Assembly (NCBI GenBank): GCA_002450015.1
Contig: DJYG01000059.1
Location: 59,258 to 69,627, forward strand
DNA from: Cyanobacteria bacterium UBA6984
GTDB lineage: Bacteria; Cyanobacteriota; Vampirovibrionia; Gastranaerophilales; Gastranaerophilaceae
DNA: 10,370 bases
Direction: 5' to 3'
In this document: piece after piece, positions 5,687-10,370 of the stretch
Layout of the letters: every line of letters begins with the position of its first letter
How positions within the stretch are numbered: the stretch's first letter is position 1
Made by a program: the position numbers and the translations under genes
The notes under the pieces: generated by a model
Seen by the model: the letters and a program-made list of their open reading frames with translations, nothing else
The model's database searches: none
Told to the model about the DNA's origin: nothing

Positions 5687-6616
5687 TTATTTATTATTAT
5701 CAATATATCCGCTGTAACCGAATTTGGCTAAATCAGTTATGGTGTAAGTTTTTCTAATCAATCCATCTCGTCGATTTTTTTCTTGAAATTCACCAATTTC
5801 TTGATTTCCATTTTTTCCTTGTGCTTTGTTATCAACAACGTAACGTTCGCTACTTCCGGTTACATTAACATTTGCATTACCTTCAATAACAGTGACAATA
5901 CCTTTTTTTGTATCGACGTTTTCTATTACACCAATATGGCTGCTATGTTCAGTTTTAATACCTTGGTTAGTTTTTACCTGATATGATGGGGATTTCCAAA
6001 TAATAAAATCACCTGATTTCATGTTTGGAAGTTGTGATTGTATTTGAGAAGCTCTTTGGGCTCTATCTTCTTCCAAATGTCCAGCACGAGTTGTGTTTGT
6101 ACCAATAGGCTTGTAACGATTATTTTTTTTGCCCCAGTCAATGAATTGTTGTACACCACAGAACTGTTGGTTTTGATTAAGGATTTTATTATCATGTGCA
6201 ACCCTGTTTGCAAAAGCTGCACACCAAGAAGAATCTTCAGTAACTTTGTGTTCTCCGCTACCTAAACCTAAAAATGGTTTCAAGAATGTATGTTGTGTAT
6301 GCGAAATATCTTTACCCTGTTTTTGCATGTTGTCAATTTCTGCTTGGGTATATTCTTGGTATCTTTGTTGTAGGTATTTTCTAGCGGTATTAGTAATTTG
6401 TTTTCCTTTTTGGGTAGAATTTTGTGTATAAGAAGTTGTACCGGAACTTCTTTGCTGAGTTTGTTGTGATGAGGGTTGGTTTCCAGAACCCCAAAATACA
6501 CTAATATCAGTATTATTAGTGCGTGATTTTAGGGCTGTCTCAGGTGTTCTCGCAACGTATGTAGAACTTCTTACGCTTGTTGGGTCATTTTTTCTTCCAA
6601 ATATACCACCGGTCAT
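5687..6616 (-). CDS. CHAP-type cysteine amidase/peptidase
   Basis: A 309-residue protein with a C-terminal CHAP/NlpC-like cysteine amidase domain, which normally cuts amide bonds in peptidoglycan stem or cross-bridge peptides. Catalytic candidates are Cys132 in SSWCAAFANR, His227 in SSHIGVIE, and a third residue in EGNAN (245-249). GDFIIWKSP at 202-210 is the usual strand before the His. Residues 1-75 are polar, rich in Ser, Thr and Gln, and likely disordered. There is no signal peptide or membrane segment, so export would need another route such as phage-type lysis, a dedicated secretion system or leaderless release. The start is set by a full AAGGAGGT 4 nt before the ATG, the strongest ribosome-binding site here. 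It lies 69 bp after the DUF1015 gene and converges with the hydrophobic-protein gene. Target and role are unknown. Confidence 0.75.
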   Translation of the reverse strand: MTGGIFGRKNDPTSVRSSTYVARTPETALKSRTNNTDISVFWGSGNQPSSQQTQQRSSGTTSYTQNSTQKGKQITNTARKYLQQRYQEYTQAEIDNMQKQGKDISHTQHTFLKPFLGLGSGEHKVTEDSSWCAAFANRVAHDNKILNQNQQFCGVQQFIDWGKKNNRYKPIGTNTTRAGHLEEDRAQRASQIQSQLPNMKSGDFIIWKSPSYQVKTNQGIKTEHSSHIGVIENVDTKKGIVTVIEGNANVNVTGSSERYVVDNKAQGKNGNQEIGEFQEKNRRDGLIRKTYTITDLAKFGYSGYIDNNK

Positions 6617-6651
6617 TTAGACCTCCTTTTTACACACTAATACATGATATT

Positions 6652-6686
6652 AAAAACATGTTTCATTAAAAAAATGCCATGTTTTT
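6652..6686 (-). terminator. Candidate terminator after the DUF1015 gene
   Basis: Minus-strand AAAAACATG (6686-6678) pairs with CATGTTTTT (6660-6652); an inner CATT/AATG stem shortens the 17-nt loop. The right arm overlaps the DUF1015 stop codon and the last stem bases form the T run. It separates DUF1015 from the CHAP gene, though some read-through could still drive the latter. Confidence 0.5.
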
Positions 6687-7987
6687 TAATCAAGAGGATT
6701 AATTACAATTCCGGATAGTAGTTTTGGATAGAAATAGGTTGATTTTTGAGGCATTCTTTCACCTGCTTCTGAAATTCTTTTTATATCTTGAATTTTAGGA
6801 TAAGACATAATGAAAGAAGCTTCTGCTTTTCCCATATCAATCATATCAAAGGCTTCATCTTCTTGTTTAATATATAAAATACCGTCTTGAGCCATTTGTT
6901 CTTCTTGTGTATATCCAAGTTCTTTTGAAATAATTGTTTTATGAAGTACAATGAGGTCAAGGGATTTTAAAACATCAGGAACTTCGTATTCATTAAGAAT
7001 ATTATTAACATTTTCCCTAAGTTTTAGTAAATAAAATTTATTAACATTTTTCATGTATAAGCCCATTGAAATTTGATTTTTAGATTCATCTTCTATGGCT
7101 TGAAGAAATTTAGCTTTAACATCTTTTTTATTTTTTCCGTCAAAAGTAAAGTCAACAACATCAAAGTATTTTTTAACTTTTTCCAGTAAAACATAAGGTT
7201 CAACCCAGCGGGTTAAAATTCTGTGTGTAGGAAAGATTAGCAAATCATCTTCCATATTTGTAAAATAACTCATAACAAATTTTGTAGGATGGTTTTCATC
7301 TGATGAATTAACAAAATTTCTATAATTCATTGCAGTTTCGTATCTGTGGTGACCGTCTGCTATAAGGCAAGTTTTATTACTTAAAACTTTTTGAATTAAT
7401 TTAATAGTTTTTTCATCATCAATTTTATATACAATATTTTGAACACCTAAGTCATCAGTAACATCAATAAATGGTTTTTGATTATAATCTATTGCATTTT
7501 CAATTTGCTTTTCAGAATCAGAATATACTAAAAATACTTGCGAAAAGTTTGCTTTGCATTTTTTTGTAAGATTTAATCGGTCTTCTTTAGGACCGCCCAT
7601 TGTATATTCGTGCGGAAGAATATTTTTTGAAGAGAAATCTTCAATTCTGTTTCTTGCAATAAATCCTTTTCTAGTGATTTTTTTACCATTTTTCTCGTAA
7701 TTTTGTATTAAATACAAAATGCACGGTTTTTCAGTTTTAACTAAAATACCTTCATCAAGCCATTTTTTATAATTTTTAAAAGCTTCGTTATACCTGTTAT
7801 TTTCGTCATTTAAGTCGGTTGAATTATTTGCAAGAATAAGTTTTACAAAGTTATAGTCGCTTCTTGCTTCCAGTTCATCTCTGTAACTGTCTGAAATAAC
7901 ATCATAAGGTGGTGCGATGACATCAGTCATGTTTACTTTTTCTTGATTATACACAATAGCTTCTAATGGCTTAATTTCAATAGTCAT
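6686..7987 (-). CDS. DUF1015 family protein
   Basis: A 433-residue cytoplasmic protein of the DUF1015 family (Pfam PF06245), whose biochemical role is not established as far as I know; some members have been labelled SpoOJ/ParB-like. Conserved signatures are APPYDV at 25-30, NFVKLI at 46-51, a HEYTMGGPKEDRLNL segment at 126-140, ADGHHRYET at 210-218 and FPTHR at 252-256. The DGHHRY motif recalls the nucleotide-binding box of the ParB/sulfiredoxin/SerK superfamily, which suggests (inference) a kinase- or nucleotidase-like activity. Full length, no breaks. I chose the ATG at 7987 because AAAGGAG sits 5 nt before it and the conserved region begins there; an in-frame ATG at 8038 would add 17 residues but lacks such a site. 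It follows the ABC ATPase gene by 55 bp on the same strand. Confidence 0.88.
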   Translation of the reverse strand: MTIEIKPLEAIVYNQEKVNMTDVIAPPYDVISDSYRDELEARSDYNFVKLILANNSTDLNDENNRYNEAFKNYKKWLDEGILVKTEKPCILYLIQNYEKNGKKITRKGFIARNRIEDFSSKNILPHEYTMGGPKEDRLNLTKKCKANFSQVFLVYSDSEKQIENAIDYNQKPFIDVTDDLGVQNIVYKIDDEKTIKLIQKVLSNKTCLIADGHHRYETAMNYRNFVNSSDENHPTKFVMSYFTNMEDDLLIFPTHRILTRWVEPYVLLEKVKKYFDVVDFTFDGKNKKDVKAKFLQAIEDESKNQISMGLYMKNVNKFYLLKLRENVNNILNEYEVPDVLKSLDLIVLHKTIISKELGYTQEEQMAQDGILYIKQEDEAFDMIDMGKAEASFIMSYPKIQDIKRISEAGERMPQKSTYFYPKLLSGIVINPLD

Positions 7988-8042
7988 GGTTTCTCCTTTA
8001 TTTAAGCCGATTATCTCATACAAAGATTTAAAAGGCAAATTA

Positions 8043-8999
8043 TTAATTTAGAAAGCATGCTGAATAATGGTTAGGAGAAATCTCTTTAAAGGATGGTGTT
8101 TTTCTGTTGCATAAATTTGGAATATTAAATTTGCATCTGTTATGAAATCTACATCCTGCAATATCTTCATTAATACTTGGCGGTTGACCTTTTATTGAAT
8201 ACAACTTATCACTTTTATTTTGAGGTAATGATTTTATAAGTCCTATGGAATAAGGATGATTTGTGTTATCAAAGAATTCTTTCGTAGGTGCATTTTCAAC
8301 GATTTTACCTGAATACATGACGGAAACCTCGTCTGCATACTGGCTTACCAGTGCTAGATCATGGGTAATTAATAAAATGGAAGTTCCAAAATCATGCTTT
8401 ATATCTGATAATAATTTCATAATTTGTGCTTGAATTGTTACATCTAGTGCAGTTGTAGGCTCGTCAGCAATAATTAATTCTGCATTGCATGCAAGCGCCA
8501 TTGCAATGATTGCTCTTTGTTTCATTCCGCCTGAAAACTCATGCGGATATTGATTAAATCTTTCTTCCGCTGACGGAATTTGAACCATATTAAGTGCTTC
8601 GATAGCCTTATCTTTTGCGTCTTTACCTTTTAGGTTTTGGTGTAGTTCAATAACTTCTAATAGCTGATTTCCAATAGTATATAACGGATTTAAAGAAGTC
8701 ATGGGATCTTGAGGTATTAATGCAATTTTTGCACCTCTAATTTCCTGAATGTCCTTTTTATCCAGTGATAAAAGGTCTTGTTTCTCTTTAAACAAAATTT
8801 GTCCTGATTTTATAAGAGCGTTTTTAGGCAATAAGTTTAGAATGCTCATTGTTGTAATTGATTTTCCACATCCCGATTCTCCAACAATGGCATGCATTTG
8901 TCCATGTTTTATTGAAAATGAAACATCAAAAAGAGCTTGTCTAAAGCCTTTTTCTGTATTAAAACCTATATTTAAATTTTTTACGGATAAAATTTCCAT
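8043..8999 (-). CDS. Peptide/nickel-type ABC transporter ATPase, OppD/DppD-like
   Basis: ATP-hydrolysing subunit of a dipeptide, oligopeptide or nickel importer, working on the inner face of the membrane. All motifs are present: Walker A GESGCGKS at 40-47, Q-loop with PQDPMTSLNP at 96-105, signature FSGGMKQR at 155-162, Walker B LIIADE at 175-180, and His213 in ITHD. The C-terminal extension specific to this subfamily has GQPPSI at 271-276 and four cysteines (Cys283, Cys289, Cys297, Cys315) in the GCRFHNRC region, which bind an iron-sulfur cluster in some relatives. The 318-residue length is normal. No Shine-Dalgarno sequence precedes the ATG. Partner genes (OppF-like ATPase, permeases, binding protein) are absent in the window, so it must work with components encoded elsewhere. 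Substrate not inferable. Confidence 0.93.
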   Translation of the reverse strand: MEILSVKNLNIGFNTEKGFRQALFDVSFSIKHGQMHAIVGESGCGKSITTMSILNLLPKNALIKSGQILFKEKQDLLSLDKKDIQEIRGAKIALIPQDPMTSLNPLYTIGNQLLEVIELHQNLKGKDAKDKAIEALNMVQIPSAEERFNQYPHEFSGGMKQRAIIAMALACNAELIIADEPTTALDVTIQAQIMKLLSDIKHDFGTSILLITHDLALVSQYADEVSVMYSGKIVENAPTKEFFDNTNHPYSIGLIKSLPQNKSDKLYSIKGQPPSINEDIAGCRFHNRCKFNIPNLCNRKTPSFKEISPNHYSACFLN

Positions 9000-9029
9000 A
9001 TCTATATATTATTATTATGCATGTATTAT

Positions 9030-9056
9030 TTAAAAACAATATCCTATTGTTTTAAA
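9030..9056. repeat. Inverted repeat upstream of the ABC ATPase gene
   Basis: AAAACAATA (9033-9041) and TATTGTTTT (9045-9053) are exact reverse complements with a 3-nt spacer; allowing one bulged A, the pairing extends by three A-T pairs to about 9030-9056. It lies about 35-55 nt before the ATPase start. It could be an operator for that gene or a second weak terminator, since T5 follows on the minus strand. Confidence 0.5.
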
Positions 9057-9061
9057 TACAA

Positions 9062-9088
9062 AAAAGCATGGGGCATGCCCATGCTTTT
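9062..9088 (-). terminator. Rho-independent terminator of the small secreted-protein gene
   Basis: An 11-bp stem (AAAAGCATGGG at 9062-9072 with CCCATGCTTTT at 9078-9088) around the loop GCATG. Read on the minus strand it ends in a T run, 13 nt after the stop codon at 9101. Confidence 0.85.
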
Positions 9089-9100
9089 GTTTTGTTTATA

Positions 9101-9529
9101 TTAAAGAACATTTTTGCCGATATTATTCTTAGCCTTTGTTAAAGCTCTGATTCGTTTTTCGTTAGCTCTAATTTGTTTTTTCATGTTTGCACGTTCATTC
9201 TTAACAAATTTGTATTGGTTGTCAATCTCTGCAAATTTTGCTTTGCATGTATTTTGTTCGTTGCGAATATCATCTAATGCTGTGTCAATTTTGGAAATAG
9301 CATTTTGTAATTCTGCATTACCTATTGCATTCTGTGTTTTAGCATTGGTATCAACAAGTCCTGTAGAGTTTGAGCTTGGAGCAGAAGTTTTTGCGGTTGA
9401 TGAATTTGGAACAGAATATGCTGTATCATCAAAGTTTAGAGGTGTAAATGCGTTTCCATCTGCATACGCACAACTTGTTGCAAGAATCATGCTCATTACT
9501 GTTATAAAGCATGTATTTTTTAATGTCAT
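9101..9529 (-). CDS. Small secreted coiled-coil protein, unknown function
   Basis: A 142-residue protein not assigned to a family. Residues 1-23 form a signal peptide (a basic residue early, a hydrophobic core through ATSC, and an AYA-DG cleavage site), so it should be exported to the periplasm or cell surface. Residues 30-70 are Ser/Thr/Asn-rich and probably flexible. Residues 72-135 are highly charged with heptad-like spacing (LQNAISKIDTALDDIRNEQ, then KFAEIDNQYKFVKNERANM), a likely coiled coil with basic end. One Cys (95) remains after cleavage. AAGGAG lies 7 nt before the ATG. It has its own promoter candidate and terminator, so it is likely monocistronic. LATSC does not fit a lipobox well, so a lipoprotein is less likely. 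A periplasmic or surface structural role is possible but unsupported. Confidence 0.7.
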   Translation of the reverse strand: MTLKNTCFITVMSMILATSCAYADGNAFTPLNFDDTAYSVPNSSTAKTSAPSSNSTGLVDTNAKTQNAIGNAELQNAISKIDTALDDIRNEQNTCKAKFAEIDNQYKFVKNERANMKKQIRANEKRIRALTKAKNNIGKNVL

Positions 9530-9577
9530 GTCAAATCTCCTTCTTTTTTCATGTCCAACAATAATAAAATATATTAG

Positions 9578-9607
9578 ATTACAATTAAAAAAAAAGAAAA
9601 TTGTTAA
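9578..9607 (-). promoter_or_regulatory. Candidate promoter of the secreted-protein gene
   Basis: Minus-strand TTAACA (9607-9602), an 18-nt A/T spacer and TGTAAT (9583-9578) fit a sigma-70 promoter. The leader would be about 40 nt, enough to include the AAGGAG site before the ATG at 9529. Confidence 0.4.
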
Positions 9608-9754
9608 TATATCTTAATGTACAATTGAAAATTTTAAAAGGCTGAAAATCAATAAAATAAATACTTTTCAAGTAAGTGTTAATCAAAAGAAAAACATAAA
9701 AAAAGTATTTTTTAAGATTTGTAAATAAAAATAAAAAATTTTTAAAAACATGGG
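9608..9754. other. AT-rich spacer, probable UP-element region before the rRNA promoter
   Basis: No gene or clear hairpin is seen. The last 30 bases (about 9725-9750) are runs of A and T directly upstream of the rRNA -35 box, as expected of an UP element that binds the RNA polymerase alpha subunit. Confidence 0.45.
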
Positions 9755-9785
9755 TTGACAAAAAAAATTAAAGTTGTAAGATAAT
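9755..9785 (+). promoter_or_regulatory. rRNA operon promoter
   Basis: A consensus -35 TTGACA at 9755-9760 is followed by two possible -10 boxes, TAAGAT at 9777-9782 (16-nt spacer) or GATAAT at 9780-9785 (19-nt spacer). An A/T-rich block precedes it. Start of transcription is expected near 9790. Confidence 0.75.
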
Positions 9786-9789
9786 AAGT

Positions 9790-10096
9790 ACGGAATGCAA
9801 ATGGCATTCATTAAGGAATTAGAGGAACGGCCCCAATAAAGACTGATAAGTCTGCCGGTTTCCAACCGCCGAAGAATTAGTGAGATAAAACTAATAATGG
9901 AAGGTAATAAAACCTTTAACTTTGGTGTCTTAAGAGATTGAACATTGAAAAAAGAATAGCTGAAAACGACTAAATATACTTGTTGATTCTAACAAAATAT
10001 GATTTAGGACAAAAATTCACAAGCGAAAAGCTAGTGTTAAAACAACGTCGAGCAGTTCGTTGCTAGCCGCAACGGACGATGGACATAAACTTTCTG
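9790..10096 (+). other. Structured 16S rRNA precursor leader
   Basis: About 300 nt of non-coding leader with a chain of small hairpins: GAATGC/GCATTC (9793-9798/9804-9809), GACT-GATA-AGTC (9841-9852), CGGTT/AACCG (9856-9868), ATTAGT/ACTAAT (9876-9881/9890-9895), AAGGT/ACCTT (9901-9905/9912-9916), and AGCAG-TTCG-TTGCT (10051-10064) enclosed by CGTC/GACG (10046-10049/10075-10078). CCTTTAAC at about 9913-9920 loosely recalls boxA antitermination sequence. The leader probably serves antitermination and RNase III/maturation pairing with sequence after 16S, outside the window. Confidence 0.7.
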
Positions 10097-10370
10097 ACAA
10101 TGGAGAGTTTGATCCTGGCTCAGGACGAACGCTGGCGGCGTGCTTCATACATGCAAGTCGAACGAGAATCTGGTGCTTGCACCAGAGGAAAGTGGCGGAC
10201 GGGTGAGTAATATGTAGGAAATCTGCCCTAGAGAGGGGGACAACAGAGGGAAACTTCTGCTAATACCCCATATGAGCGTACCTGAAATGGTATTCTTGAA
10301 AACTCCGGTGCTCTAGGATGAGCCTGCATCTGATTAGCTTGTTGGCGGTGTAATGGACCACCAAGGCGAC
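10097..10370 (+). rRNA. rrs: 16S ribosomal RNA, 5' part
   Basis: AGAGTTTGATCCTGGCTCAG begins at 10104, which places nucleotide 1 by Escherichia coli alignment near 10097. Universal landmarks follow: GAACGCTGGCGGCGTGC, ATGCAAGTCGAACG, a V1 hairpin CTGGTG-CTTG-CACCAG, and GTGGCGGACGGGTGAGTAA. The window ends inside the gene in the region leading to V2. The signature GAGGAAAGTGGCGG with CATACATGCAAG is compatible with Melainabacteria-type Cyanobacteria, to be confirmed by search. Confidence 0.97.

Noticed and set aside
5783..6501. Several small reading frames opposite or within the CHAP amidase gene
   Set aside because: They have no domains and no ribosome-binding sites; they are shadows of the well-supported amidase frame.
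7988..8038. Upstream ATG at 8038 as the DUF1015 start
   Set aside because: AAAGGAG with a 5-nt spacer and the conserved region both support the ATG at 7987.
9470..9529. Lipoprotein signal at LATSC in the small secreted protein
   Set aside because: The position three before Cys is Ala rather than the preferred Leu, and AYA-DG just downstream is a good ordinary signal peptidase site.
9114..9617. 167-residue plus-strand frame opposite the secreted-protein gene
   Set aside because: It is hydrophobic only because it mirrors the coiled-coil gene, and the minus-strand gene has a signal peptide, ribosome-binding site and terminator.
9841..9895. GCCGAAG in the rRNA leader as a glycine-riboswitch-like motif
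   Set aside because: The other conserved parts of a glycine aptamer are missing and the location before 16S rRNA makes no sense for one.
1..10370. CRISPR array, insertion sequence, prophage or integron
   Set aside because: No regularly spaced direct repeats beyond the two hairpin copies, no transposase or integrase coding sequence, and no att-like duplication at the tRNA were seen.

Overview
The window is AT-rich bacterial chromosome that ends inside a 16S rRNA gene on the + strand. The 16S 5' end, a tRNA-Ser without an encoded CCA tail, the low GC content and a pilin fragment ending in an NTWGKD...CTNWVI-type tail together suggest a non-photosynthetic relative of Cyanobacteria (Melainabacteria/Vampirovibrionia, Gastranaerophilales-like). 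This is inference from memory of such sequences; a database search with the 16S fragment would settle it.

Layout. Positions 1-250 hold non-coding sequence with two copies of a small hairpin repeat spaced exactly 60 bp apart. They abut a decayed 3' fragment of a type IV pilin-like gene (about 247-504). A two-gene minus-strand unit follows: an AGCS-type sodium:amino acid symporter (2574 to 1081) overlapping a family 4 uracil-DNA glycosylase (1106 to 501). Back-to-back promoters separate this from tRNA-Ser(GCU) at 2703-2792 and its terminator.

From 2850 to 4965 lies a plus-strand unit. A leader with a long RNA-type hairpin and an 8-bp perfect inverted repeat over the promoter is followed by three genes. 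The first fuses a ribbon-helix-helix-like domain to a NifX/MTH1175-like metal-cluster-binding domain with a His/Cys-rich tail, and has a strong internal start. The second is a UlaG-like metallo-hydrolase, the third a NimA-like flavin-binding split-barrel protein. A hydrophobic protein of unknown family with no convincing start (open frame from 5010, to 5570) follows.

A symmetrical terminator (5632-5668) separates this from minus-strand genes: a CHAP-type cysteine amidase (6616 to 5687), a DUF1015 protein (7987 to 6686), an OppD/DppD-like ABC ATPase with no partner genes in view (8999 to 8043), and a small secreted coiled-coil protein (9529 to 9101) with its own terminator. The right end carries a strong rRNA promoter (9755-9785), a roughly 300-nt leader rich in hairpins, and the first 274 nt of 16S rRNA.

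The most unusual items are the RHH-NifX fusion with its internal ribosome-binding site and palindromic promoter, and the covarying hairpin repeat next to the broken pilin gene. I saw no CRISPR array, no intact insertion sequence and no recognisable anti-phage system.
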